Assembly (NCBI GenBank): GCA_004794655.1
Contig: SMMW01000622.1
Location: 5,083,501 to 5,147,500 of the forward strand
Length of the DNA stretch: 64,000 nt
Direction: 5' to 3'
From: Marisa cornuarietis
Lineage: Eukaryota; Mollusca; Gastropoda; Architaenioglossa; Ampullariidae
Shown: positions 10,508 to 20,848 of the stretch, one piece after another
Layout of the letters: every line of letters starts with the position of its first letter
Numbering within the stretch: position 1 is the first letter of the stretch
The notes under the pieces: model-generated
Seen by the model: the letters and a program-made list of their open reading frames with translations, nothing else
What the model was told of the DNA's origin: nothing
The model's database searches: none
Position numbers and translations under genes: made by a program

Positions 10508-11774
10508 CTGGTTGCGGTTCATTTGTCCGCGTTGTAGAAAAATTTTACTTTTGGTGCAATCGAACTAAAGTAACGCAAAAGGAAGTTCATTTAGGTGTAC
10601 AATGGTTACAATGGTATTTTCACTCAGATTGTTGACCCGACAACTTTTTTCGACAGCGATTTCCATATCAAGGCATGCAGTTGCCAAACTGAGACTGTGT
10701 TACTGTTCAAAACATTGTCCTCTGTCACGTCGGCATCCTCCAGTTCGCTCAATTTTTCCTCCCTCTGCTCCGGTTACAAAATTTACGGCACGATCTCCAA
10801 ATCCAGAATCCCAGCGTTTTTGACAGCACTTAGGAGACTGGGAGTAAATACTTGAGTCTGACATGCGCCGAGAAGTCCCTGGGTAACAAAATATAGCAGC
10901 CACCGTGAGGCGGCCCAGAACTGTGTTTTAGATGCGATTTTAAGTAAATGGTCATGTTGAAACTCTGAATTTTGAGTGTAAACGATTAAGCTTGTTCTCT
11001 GTCATTTAATCCCAACTTCTGAGTTGACTGGAATGTTCTTGTAACTGATAGCCCAGAAGACAAAGAGCATGAAGGTGGACGTTGATAGCTGTATTGTGGT
11101 ATTCTTTAAAACAACTTTTAAAAGGTAAAATGTTAACCCATAACTGCCAAATTTTTTTCTGAATATTTACTTTATTCCTATTCATCTAAGTTTTATTAGT
11201 AAGAAAAACTTATGTTTTCACATACAGCACCAGAATTTCAACTTTACGGGCACATCCTGTTTTTTTTCTACGTGACTGATGATTATTAGGCAGGTTAAAA
11301 GTACATGACCCCTAATGGGGACTGTGGCAGTTGATGGGATATTGTCGTCTCTTAAATTTTTATCAGTTTTTTTGGGGTAGGGCGAGGTGTTAGAAACCAA
11401 ATTTTTTTCAGAACCAGTTTACTTGGCGGAAGCGATGCCTTCTCTCCAAAAAGTCTCAAGGCTATAAATGTAAACCTTGTTTTGACATCTTGTATCTTTC
11501 TAAGACAGCCAGGTGATGAAAGTAAACCTTTAGAAATGTCTGTTGAAAGTAAATAAAATCTTGAACATCCTAGACAAATTCTTTGTCCCGCAGACGTTTC
11601 ATATGAAATCGATTTTGTGGTAGCTCATGAACGCAATATTAGAAAAATACAGAAGTCAACGAAAAATTTTCGATACAAAAAAAAAGAAACTATGACAATA
11701 CTATATTATCGAATGATGAAAGATTCTAGAAAAAGTTCTCTACATGTTTATGTTAATCTTCCCGTTCATCGCAG
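9653..11774. other. intergenic / probable 5' intron region of TLR-B
   Basis: No recognised gene. It holds a (CA)n microsatellite at about 10469-10504. The last bases before 11775 (CCCGTTCATCGCAG) form a splice acceptor. The open frame extending upstream of 11776 runs through this acceptor and is probably intronic. Confidence 0.45.
10469..10504. repeat. (CA)n microsatellite
   Basis: Eighteen uninterrupted CA dinucleotides. Confidence 0.97.
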
Positions 11775-11775
11775 G

Positions 11776-14400
11776 ATGTGGACAGTACACTTCCCGTGGG
11801 CTGTAGCGCTGATGATGACGTCAGTTTATGTGGCTAAGCCGTTTTTCAAGCTCAGTGAAGCATGTTCAGAGTGTTTGTGCACGAAAGGAGCCGTCAACTG
11901 CTCTTACCGCCAACTGCAGCAAGTTCCCGATGACCTGCCTTCAAGCGCCGTCAACCTTAACTTGAGCCACAACCTACTTCACCATCTCCCAGACAACGTC
12001 TTTCACAATTTGACCAGTCTGGCAGTTCTAGACTTGTCCTTCAATTACTTGAGCAACTTCACGCCAAGTGTCTTTGTGGGCCTCTACAACCTGCGGTGGC
12101 TTAGTTTGACCTGGAATAATCTGTCTTTGAGCGACGAAACCTATCATTTTAGGGTATTTTCCCCCTTTTCTAAGTCGCTTTTATATTTGTATCTGAATGG
12201 TAACTCACCTCCTAACCAGTCTCAGTCACTCAATGTTTCCTATCCTGACAAAGCTCTTTCAGAACTCGTCAATCTAACAGCGTTATTTATGGATGGGCTG
12301 AAGGAGACGCGGTTCGAATCTGGTTTCGGACACCTGCAAAGCCTTACAAACCTTAGTCTTTTAGGTTCACAAGACGGATTCTGTGACATAGAGATCCTTT
12401 ACAATGACACATTCAAACACCATCCACCAGCTTTAGAATACTTAAACCTATCCTACTGCAATATACGCTGCATTGAAGCTGATGCTTTCACACCTCTGCG
12501 AACTCTTCAGATTCTTGATCTTTCCCATAATGAAGATCTTGGATTCCAGATGCTTGGACTAGCTGTGTACGGTTTTCAGGGATCTGCCCTTCACACCCTT
12601 CTCATCAATCACATAAATCGTCCCCATGACATATGCGTTAGCATTAGTCCCACAGACACAATGCACTTCAAGAACACTAACATCACCTCCATCTATGCTA
12701 GACACAACAGTCTACAGTTTTTTTCCCAAGGAGCCCTCCTGAGCATGCCTGATTCCCTTCAGTTTGTCTCCCTTGATGGAAACCATCTGAGATTTGGGGG
12801 TTATTTTCAAGACTTAAATAAACTGAAAAGAGTAAAAGTAATTCAAAGCAATGGTTATAATCATCCACCCAAAACACCTACTCAGTACCCAGTAGTGAGG
12901 ACAAAGTACGACGATGTTGAAAGATATGTCAGTGGTGCATCTTTGTGTGAAAATGTCCCGGGACAGTGCAGGTGGTCTGTGATCTCAGACAAGCGTAAAG
13001 AGAGATTGTGGCTTCCTGTGCTGGGATATGAGGCTACAAATACAGCAGCTGATAACTCCACCCACTTTGTCCTTCCGCCAGAGTTGACGGACTTCCAGTG
13101 CAGGACAAATCAGATTTACTATAAAGTGATGCAAATAGATGTTGATCCCAACAACAATTTGAGCAGAATGGATCTCAGCAACAATTTTTTGGTTACACTT
13201 ATTGGCCCTATAACAGGACTAGACAAATTGCAGTATTTAAATCTGAGAAACAACATGGTTTCTTATATTTCAGAGACTTTTTTCCGTAATTTATCTTCAC
13301 TCAAAGAGCTTAATTTAAATAAAAACGCAATAGGTAACTTGACTACCAACTCCACAAGAAGTACGTTTGCAGCTTTAATTAATTTGGAAACGCTTGATTT
13401 ATCGGAAAACAACATCTACACTTTCCCAGAGACTGCATTTACGGGCTTAATACACCTAAAAGTATTAAACTTGTCACACAACAACCTGATCTCATTAGAC
13501 GTAGACATTTCGTCCTCAAAAAGTCTAAGACTCATTGATCTTGGATACAACAATATCAACTCCCTTCCTTCTGGAGTACGCAGTCACCTGGACTCAGTAG
13601 CACAGACGGCGTCAGAAAATGTCACTGTAAATCTAACCTATAACCACATTATCTGCATGTGTCAAAATATTGAATTCTTGTCTTGGATGCAGAATACTAA
13701 AGTACATTTTCCAAACGTCACTAAATACTCCTGTCTCATGTCTGATGGCAGAGTGAAATTCTCTATAAATATTTTGGAGGTGATCGTCAATCTACAGAAG
13801 GAGTGTAGCAGTTACGTAGGTATCATAGTTGGGACTGTGTGTTGCTGTTGTTGCTTTCTCCTGGCCGTCGTATCGGCGCTGATGTATCGTTTCCGCTGGA
13901 AGCTGCGCTACTTGTATTACGCCTCACGCATGTCGTTCAGACGCATACAGTCACAAGAACCTCGCCAGTTCCCCTTCGACGCATTCGTGTCCTACGCCTC
14001 GGAAGACGACGATTTTGTTCGCGGGCAGCTCGTCCACAACTTAGAAGTGCAGGAAAATCTTCGCTTGAACGTGCACGACCGAGACTTTACCCCCGGACAA
14101 CCCATCCCCTGCAACATCGTGGCTGCCGTCGAAAACAGTCGCCGCACGCTTGTTGTGTTGACACGACATCTGCTGCAGTCAGACTGGTGTCAGTATGAGA
14201 TGCAGATGGCCACCATGGAGGCCGTACACACGGGGCGCGATGTGCTGGTGTTCCTGCTGTACGAGGACATCCCCAGCCACGAGCTGCCTCGACATGTGCT
14301 GTACAACCTTCAGTCTTCTACTTACATCCGATTTCCTAGAGAAGATACTCTTATGTTGCCTGCATTTTGGTCCCGCCTGGCACACGCCATTAGAATGTAA
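11776..14400 (+). CDS. Toll-like receptor TLR-B
   Basis: An 874-residue TLR in one exon. It starts MWTVHFPWAVALMM (signal peptide), then LRRNT (CSECLC...VNC), leucine-rich repeats rich in N-glycosylation sequons, and an LRRCT (ICMCQN...). The transmembrane segment (about 680-705) contains five consecutive cysteines, and the TIR domain spans about 733-874. TIR motifs are intact: FDAFVSY, RDFTPGQPIPC (769 onward), SDWCQYE, FW. The reading frame is open for 53 more codons upstream, but I place the start at 11776: the base before it follows an acceptor (CGCAG|G), and MW(T/A)V matches TLR-C and TLR-D. The N-terminal half resembles TLR-C, the middle TLR-D, and the transmembrane part TLR-E. AATAAA follows at 14545. 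Confidence 0.95.
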   Translation: MWTVHFPWAVALMMTSVYVAKPFFKLSEACSECLCTKGAVNCSYRQLQQVPDDLPSSAVNLNLSHNLLHHLPDNVFHNLTSLAVLDLSFNYLSNFTPSVFVGLYNLRWLSLTWNNLSLSDETYHFRVFSPFSKSLLYLYLNGNSPPNQSQSLNVSYPDKALSELVNLTALFMDGLKETRFESGFGHLQSLTNLSLLGSQDGFCDIEILYNDTFKHHPPALEYLNLSYCNIRCIEADAFTPLRTLQILDLSHNEDLGFQMLGLAVYGFQGSALHTLLINHINRPHDICVSISPTDTMHFKNTNITSIYARHNSLQFFSQGALLSMPDSLQFVSLDGNHLRFGGYFQDLNKLKRVKVIQSNGYNHPPKTPTQYPVVRTKYDDVERYVSGASLCENVPGQCRWSVISDKRKERLWLPVLGYEATNTAADNSTHFVLPPELTDFQCRTNQIYYKVMQIDVDPNNNLSRMDLSNNFLVTLIGPITGLDKLQYLNLRNNMVSYISETFFRNLSSLKELNLNKNAIGNLTTNSTRSTFAALINLETLDLSENNIYTFPETAFTGLIHLKVLNLSHNNLISLDVDISSSKSLRLIDLGYNNINSLPSGVRSHLDSVAQTASENVTVNLTYNHIICMCQNIEFLSWMQNTKVHFPNVTKYSCLMSDGRVKFSINILEVIVNLQKECSSYVGIIVGTVCCCCCFLLAVVSALMYRFRWKLRYLYYASRMSFRRIQSQEPRQFPFDAFVSYASEDDDFVRGQLVHNLEVQENLRLNVHDRDFTPGQPIPCNIVAAVENSRRTLVVLTRHLLQSDWCQYEMQMATMEAVHTGRDVLVFLLYEDIPSHELPRHVLYNLQSSTYIRFPREDTLMLPAFWSRLAHAIRM

Positions 14401-14544
14401 AGTGGTAGGTACAGAGTTACTACAATATCTATTGTTTGGCGATAATGCAAGCAGGGATTAGGTTGGGGAATGATGCCCTTGGTCAGATATCAAAGGTAAA
14501 AATTAATTTGAGTAAATTAAATGTGTATTGTTATAATGATTATA

Positions 14545-14550
14545 AATAAA
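14545..14550 (+). promoter_or_regulatory. candidate poly(A) signal of TLR-B
   Basis: AATAAA 145 bases after the TLR-B stop codon, in an A-rich stretch. Confidence 0.55.
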
Positions 14551-14636
14551 TAATTAATAAAAAAAATCTTCACACGTATGAATGATCATTAGTTATGTAG
14601 TTCGTAAGTCCCTTATTCCTGGAGTAAGACATTGAT

Positions 14637-16480
14637 TCATACACTCATACTTTGACTGGTACTAGCTGTCAAGCGATTATGCTGGTCCGCCAGTAAAAGT
14701 CGTCCGGAGAAAATAGTTGGATAGACGCAGCGGCTGGCGAGACACAATACAGACCAGTCTTGAGCGTTAGATCCTTCGTGAAACAACCAGTTCATTAACC
14801 TTACGTTTGCACACCAGTTCTTCCTCTGTCTACCTAAGCGCCAGCCCCTATCTCCGCTACAAAGTACCATGAAGAACAGAATAGTAAGATAAAGTTCCGT
14901 GCCGGGTCACATGGCCAAACCAGACCATCTGTTGCGAGAAGGGGTTCCATGTGTCCAATGAGAGGGTCAATCGTATTTCGTACAAAGCCGCTGGCATTAT
15001 GGACATTTGGAGCAGCATCCTCAGACATTTTTTCTCCAGTTCCTGGATTCTCTTCTCCATATCAGCAAGCAGAGTCTATGTCTCACATCCACACAGTAGG
15101 ATAGGAACTGCTACAGGCTTGTGCAGTCTGTACTAATTGGTAGCAAACCTGGTGATGCTGCTGCGTCAGATCCTGCCGCGGCACGGCTGTCGTAACGATC
15201 CTGATGCAAATGTCTAAAGTTCAACTTCTATCTTTGCAAAATGTGGCTCCCAAATACTTAAATCTGTTTACCCCTGTACTCCGTGCGTGTAGATCGTGCT
15301 TTGTTCTTGCCTCTTGCTTTAACCATGACTTTGCTTTTGTCAGTTCTTATCTCCATTCCATATGAGTTTGCACTCTTTGTCAATCTACTGGTAAGATCAG
15401 TTCGCTGTTGGTGCCCGCCATCAGATGTATACCGGTCTCCCAGCGGTGGAAACAGGAGAGTGATGGTCGTGATAGTCTTCTTGCATGATGCGAGACACCT
15501 GCTGTTATCTAAAAGAAATCGCCCAGTTGGTTGTTGAGTAGTACTGCCCTCATTAACCTTCGATGAATTGAATGAGGCTCTCTTTGACGTTGAACATTTT
15601 CATCACTCACCACATTTCCTCGTGCCAGACTCTGTCAACTGCCTTTTTAAAGCCGATAAAGTTGTGGAAGAGAGCTCGCTGGTATTATAGATATCGTAGA
15701 TAATAAAAATGGGACAGTTGAAGAACTGGTCAGTTATCCTCTTACCTGGTCTAAAGCCTGCTAGCAGTTCCTCAACGGTAACGTTGATGCAATTCCCGAT
15801 CACATTCAACATCACTTTTCTTGGTTGGAGGATTAGACTTTAGTTTTGTCGCTGTTCACTCTTTTCTTTGAAAAAGGTTAGTGATTGCAAACATTCTTTA
15901 GGCCATCCTCTTGGTTCTCATATCCTTGGCACAGAGCAGCAAGGACCCTTGCTTTTTCCCCACCCTGCTTGAGCACCTCATTTTGGAAGTTTGTCAATGC
16001 GAGGCTACTTCCCTTCCTTCAGACTGAGTACAGCTATCTCGACCTTTCTTGTAGTACTGGGGTGTTCTGCAGGTTCTTTGTCGTAGTCTGGTCGCTTTGG
16101 AGGATGTCAATTTCGGTGGAAATGGGAGAGTAGCAATATTTAACCCATCGGTTTACTACATCTCTACTTTCCTTGAGAAGGTGGCAGTTGCTGTCTTTTT
16201 GATGACTGATGTGTTGATCTGTTTTAGTGATGGTCTGGAATAGCAGGTCTATCCTTGTTCTGTCACCTCGTGCCATTCCCTCCTATATAGTCTGGCATTT
16301 GTCTTCTGTCCAATTTTCCTTAGCTGCCTTTTTACCATTCCTTATGTCGCAGTCCACTGCTTTGCACTTAGTAGCTTTTTCGGGGCTGCTTTACCGCTCT
16401 TTTTCCAAGGCTCTCCCTTCGTTACGGACATCTACGATATACATATTTTTTAATCTTAATTTGTAACCACCGGGGTTGTT
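14637..16480 (-). pseudogene. decayed LINE reverse transcriptase
   Basis: Read on the minus strand from about 16480 down, fragments of a non-LTR reverse transcriptase appear in order but in shifting frames. They are LLKESRDVVNRWVKYC (near 16170), EELLAGFRPGKRITDQ (near 15760), FKKAVDRVW (near 15640), AVLLNNQLGDFF (near 15540), the late motif WFGHVTRHGTLS (near 14900) and GRQRKNWCANV (near 14830). The order matches RT blocks followed by the C-terminal region of such elements. Many stops and frameshifts make it inactive. It fills most of the TLR-B/TLR-C gap and belongs to the same family as the relic at 57960-59780. Confidence 0.85.
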
Positions 16481-17454
16481 TCTTCTTTCTGTGCCTCCCT
16501 ATACCTCTTCGGCTGTTGATTTCAAGTAAATATACAACAAGAAAGGGAAAAGAAAGATCTGAACAAAAAAAATGCTAAAACAACTCCTTTCCCCCTTAAA
16601 AGAAAACTGAACAGCACGCAACTTCTACAGTTTAAAAACATGTCCTTATTAGACAAAGAAATCTTGACATCTTTAAAAGTATCCAATTTTAAGGAAGCTC
16701 CGTACACTTAATCAATAGTGTTTAGCTCTAGTATAGTCTAAACTGTATGACCAATGTAATTGGTTTCACATTTTTTGAAAATGCATGCCAGATCTGGGGA
16801 TCAGAAGTATGTAAATCATAACATTCACGCTGGAGTATATACTTCTTACCAATGCCAACGGAACGCTGAAACTGGACGTAAGTCTATTGCCCAAAGCCAG
16901 ATCGTGGCATATAAAAACGTGAAAAATGAGTAACCATGGACTTATTTAAAAAAACGGGGACTGCTTTAATGATATGTTAACCTTGAAATGCCACTGTAAG
17001 GCTATAGTAAACTAAAATATAGTTTCATTCTACAAACGTGTGTGTTATGTTACTGTAGCAAGGGGATTAAGGTAAAGTAGTTAGAATTCAAATGAAAAGA
17101 CGTGAACGCAGCCAAAGGTGAGCAATGGCCTTGTAGTTTTAATATAATACTTTATTGTCAGAAATATACAAACAAAGATAACCTGGTGACGATATTTTTA
17201 TACCATATTTTGCAGCCCCGTTTGTATTAGTGTTCTAAAAGATCAGTACCGTGGATGACCTGCATGTCTCCGCCACTAAAAGCGTACACATTTCCAGCCG
17301 TAAGACCTTGTGCCGTGAGCGCTCTCCAGTTAAAGCGACTACGCGACTCATGATATTAATTAAACAAAAACACGAAAGAAAATACGATAATAAAAACTAA
17401 ATGGAAAATGTACCTGTACAGATTAAATGACAAAGATGTTCTACTTGTCTTTCA
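16481..17454. other. intergenic / probable 5' intron region of TLR-C
   Basis: AT-rich, no gene seen. A donor-like CCAAAG|GTGAGC occurs near 17118. The 3' end TTCTACTTGTCTTTCAG (to 17455) is a strong splice acceptor. Confidence 0.4.
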
Positions 17455-17466
17455 GTGATCAGCAGC

Positions 17467-20055
17467 ATGAACAGATTCATCATCATGTGGACGGTACCAC
17501 TGTTGCTTAGTTCAACTTTTTATACTATTGGCGAGTCATCTTCATCGTGTGTGTGGGATAGAGGAGCCGTCAACTGCTCTTACCGCCAACTGCAGCAAGT
17601 TCCCGATGACCTGCCTCCAAGAGCCACCAGCCTTAACTTGAGCCACAACCTACTTCACCATCTCCCAGACAACGTCTTTCACAATTTGACCAGTCTGGCA
17701 GTTCTAGACTTGTCCTACAATTACTTGAGCAACTTCACGCCAAGTGTTTTTGGGGGTCTCTACAACCTGCAGTGGCTTAGTATGACCTGGAATAATCTGT
17801 CTTTGAGCGATGAAACCTATCCTTCTAAGGTGTTTTACCCCTTCTCTAAGTCGCTTTTATATTTGTACCTGAATGGTAACTCACCCTCTAACCAGTCTCA
17901 GTCACTCAATGTTTCCTATCCTGACAAAGCTCTTTCAGAACTCGTCAATCTAACAGCGTTATTTATGGATGGACTCAATGGAAAGGAATTCGGTCCTGGA
18001 TTCGGACAACTGCAGGACTTAAAAAACCTAAGTCTTTTAGGATTTCAAGATGGATTCTGTGACTTAGGGATCCTTCACAATGACACATTCAAACACCATC
18101 CACCAGCTTTAGAATACTTAAACCTGTCTTACTGCAATTTACGCTGCATAGAAGCAGACGCCTTCACACCTCTGCGAACTCTTCAGATTCTTGATCTTTC
18201 CCATAATGAAGATCTTGGATTCCACATGCTTGGACTAGCTGTGTACGGACTTCAGGGATCGGCTTTGCATACCTTTTACATCAATCACATAAACCACCCC
18301 TACGACGTATGCGTTACCATTAGTTCTACAAACACAATGTACTTCAAAAGCACTAACATCACCTCCATCTATGCTAGGCACAACAATCTTCAGTTTTTCT
18401 ATCAAGGCGCCCTGCTTAACATGCCTGATTCCCTTGAGTTCGTTTCGCTCGATGGAAACCATTTAGGATTTGGAGCTTATCTTGAAGACTTAAACAACCT
18501 CCAAGGATTGAAACAAGTTCACGTAGATGGTTATACGCATGAGAGAAGAACACCTGCTTACTACCCATATGAGGAAAACGAATGCATTTCTTTCTGTGCC
18601 ACTGTTACGGGTAGTAACAGACAGTGTTACATGTCTGCAGATGGTGCCGAAGGAACGTGTAGAAACCAAAAGACGTCATGGAATGTTCCAGGTGCAGTGG
18701 TCGGTAACACCACTTACTTTGTTCTTCCGCCAAATCTGACAGACTTTCGGTCAAGAAAAAACCAGATCTTTTACCGGATAACGCAGATTGATATTAACTC
18801 TAATAACACGCTCGCGCGACTGGATCTCAGCCAGAATCTACTAACGGATCTGATTGGCCCTATAACAGGACTGAACAATTTGCAGTATTTGGATCTCAGC
18901 GACAACCTCGCCGATCACATTTCAGAGACGTTTTTCCGTAATTTTACATCCCTTCAAGTACTGCAATTGAATAGAAATTATCTGTCCAGTGTTATCAAAA
19001 ATGCCTCCTCGGACTTCTTTTCACCTTTGGTACAGCTGAAAACATTGGATTTATCAGAAAATTATCTCTACAAAGTTCCAGCGGCACTGCTAAATCCTTT
19101 AGTGAGCCTGAGAATGCTGAATCTCTCTTTCAACGAGTTACCCTCCTTTGACTTAAACATTTCTTCTTCCAAACGCATCAGACTTCTTGATCTGGCTTAC
19201 AACAATATCCACTCCCTTCCATCGCACGTGCGTACTCACTTGGACTCAGTAGCAGAGGTGGCGTCAGAAAATGTCACTGTAAATCTTACCTACAATCACA
19301 TAATCTGCACGTGTGAAAATATCAAGTTCTTGTCTTGGATGGCACATACTAAGGTACATTTCCCAAGAGTCCAACAATACTTCTGTCTCATGTCCGACGG
19401 AACAGTGCAACACTTAGTTGATATTTTCGAGGTCATCGCCGATCTACAACAGCAGTGTTCCAACTTCTCAAGCATCCTTATTGGAGCTGTGTCCTGTTTC
19501 TTTTGCCTCATCTTATCCCTCGTATCAGCGCTGATGTATCGTTTCCGCTGGAAGCTGCGCTACTTGTATTACGCCTCACGCATGTCGTTCAGACGCATAC
19601 AGTCACAAGAACCTCGCCAGTTCGACTTCGACGCCTTCGTGTCCTACGCCTCGGAAGACGACGATTTTGTTCGCGGGCAGCTCGTCCACAACTTAGAAGT
19701 GCAGGAAAATCTTCGCTTGAACGTGCACGACCGAGACTTCACACCCGGACAACCCATCCCCAGCAACATCGTGGCTGCTGTTCAGAACAGTCGCCGCACG
19801 CTTGTTGTGTTGACACGACATCTGCTGCAGTCGGACTGGTGTCAGTACGAGATGAGGATGGCCACCATGGAGGCCGTACACACGGGGCGCGATGTGCTGG
19901 TGTTCCTGCTGTACGAGGACATCCCCAGCCACGAACTGCCGCGCCAGGTGCTGTACATCCTTCAGTCTTCTACTTACATTCAGTTTCCTCACGATCATCC
20001 TGATCTGCTGTCAAATTTCTGGATGAGACTGGCTAAAGTTCTTAAAGATTCGTAA
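17467..20055 (+). CDS. Toll-like receptor TLR-C
   Basis: An 862-residue TLR in one exon. It has a signal peptide (MNRFIIMWTVPLLL...), a shortened LRRNT with the first cysteines reduced to SSSCVWDRGAVNC, leucine-rich repeats, LRRCT (ICTCEN...) and a transmembrane helix (SILIGAVSCFFCLIL). The TIR has FDAFVSY, RDFTPGQPIPS (756 onward), SDWCQYE and a terminal FW. The start is the first ATG after the acceptor at 17455; a second in-frame ATG at 17485 aligns better with TLR-B and TLR-D and is an alternative. The transmembrane and TIR nucleotide sequence is almost identical to TLR-D, the middle of the ectodomain resembles TLR-E, and the N-terminal third resembles TLR-B. A conserved BB-loop Cys is Ser here. 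Confidence 0.95.
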   Translation: MNRFIIMWTVPLLLSSTFYTIGESSSSCVWDRGAVNCSYRQLQQVPDDLPPRATSLNLSHNLLHHLPDNVFHNLTSLAVLDLSYNYLSNFTPSVFGGLYNLQWLSMTWNNLSLSDETYPSKVFYPFSKSLLYLYLNGNSPSNQSQSLNVSYPDKALSELVNLTALFMDGLNGKEFGPGFGQLQDLKNLSLLGFQDGFCDLGILHNDTFKHHPPALEYLNLSYCNLRCIEADAFTPLRTLQILDLSHNEDLGFHMLGLAVYGLQGSALHTFYINHINHPYDVCVTISSTNTMYFKSTNITSIYARHNNLQFFYQGALLNMPDSLEFVSLDGNHLGFGAYLEDLNNLQGLKQVHVDGYTHERRTPAYYPYEENECISFCATVTGSNRQCYMSADGAEGTCRNQKTSWNVPGAVVGNTTYFVLPPNLTDFRSRKNQIFYRITQIDINSNNTLARLDLSQNLLTDLIGPITGLNNLQYLDLSDNLADHISETFFRNFTSLQVLQLNRNYLSSVIKNASSDFFSPLVQLKTLDLSENYLYKVPAALLNPLVSLRMLNLSFNELPSFDLNISSSKRIRLLDLAYNNIHSLPSHVRTHLDSVAEVASENVTVNLTYNHIICTCENIKFLSWMAHTKVHFPRVQQYFCLMSDGTVQHLVDIFEVIADLQQQCSNFSSILIGAVSCFFCLILSLVSALMYRFRWKLRYLYYASRMSFRRIQSQEPRQFDFDAFVSYASEDDDFVRGQLVHNLEVQENLRLNVHDRDFTPGQPIPSNIVAAVQNSRRTLVVLTRHLLQSDWCQYEMRMATMEAVHTGRDVLVFLLYEDIPSHELPRQVLYILQSSTYIQFPHDHPDLLSNFWMRLAKVLKDS

Positions 20056-20134
20056 TGCCACTTTTGATAAGTAAAAGACAGAACCTCTTACATTGTTGAA
20101 TGTAACCTTGTTTTAAATAGTTTGTGATATTGTA

Positions 20135-20140
20135 AATAAA
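20135..20140 (+). promoter_or_regulatory. candidate poly(A) signal of TLR-C
   Basis: AATAAA 80 bases after the TLR-C stop codon, inside TGTAAATAAATC. Confidence 0.6.
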
Positions 20141-20317
20141 TCTTGCGATTGAAAAACTTAAAATATCCATTTTAAAAAAAGGTAAATAGCTTACGATGTC
20201 GTACACAACGGACATCATCTCTACAGAAAACTAAAATTAGATTTTCTGGTTGTTTCTTCATGCACATGACAAAGCTTTCATCGATTTTCACTACATTTCA
20301 CAGTTAGATTCGTTATA

Positions 20318-20846
20318 CAGTAAGACCTCTACATTCGAGTAAATCGAGATACGAGCCAAATATTCGTGGAGATTTTGTTCTTACGAGAGGAAATTCGATA
20401 TACAAGCTCGATTCATTTATATGTTGTACAGTAACGACATAAAAAGAATGTAGTTTTAGTGAAAATCTAAATGTTTCAAGTTAAAAACAGTGTAAATAGT
20501 GTTGTCTCATCAGCTGATTCATTCAGTACACGGCTGCTCTCCGACTCCCTCCCTCCTCCCCCGCCACCTGCCTACCTGCATTATCGACAGTCTTCGTCTC
20601 CTACAAGGTAGGATTGATAAATATAATATATTCTTTTATTATCTATATTATTTATATTATTGTGCCATTAACATTTACTATACAGTACTGTATATTATAC
20701 CGTATTTACATGTAAATTGTGTTGTTGTGGGAGGATTGGAACCCATTAATCCAATTTTCTATGGGAAAAATAGCTTTAATATACGAGGTTTTGACATGCG
20801 AGATCGATTGTGGAACGGATTAAGCTCGTATGTAGAGGTACTAATG
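20318..20846. mobile_element. TA-flanked element with ~22-bp inverted ends
   Basis: The left end CAGTAAGACCTCTACATTCG and the complement of the right end, CATTAGTACCTCTACATACG, match at most positions. TA dinucleotides flank both ends (20316-20317, 20847-20848), as expected for Tc1/mariner/pogo-type insertion. Internal sequence repeats ATCGAG/CTCGAT motifs and is AT-rich, with no transposase. I call it a non-autonomous TA-targeting element of 529 bp. Confidence 0.75.
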
Positions 20847-20848
20847 TA

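Noticed and set aside
11617..11775. N-terminal extension of TLR-B by 53 residues
   Set aside because: It is Lys/Arg-rich, lacks a signal peptide and runs across a splice acceptor directly before the MWTV start shared with TLR-C.
17455..17466. GTG as start of TLR-C
   Set aside because: It straddles the splice acceptor TTTCAG|TG; an ATG follows at 17467.
19455..20003. Long Arg-rich open frames overlapping the TIR region (also 13839-14198, 26736-27275, 30512-30805)
   Set aside because: They are alternative frames of the conserved, GC-rich TIR coding sequence and recur only because the paralogs are similar.
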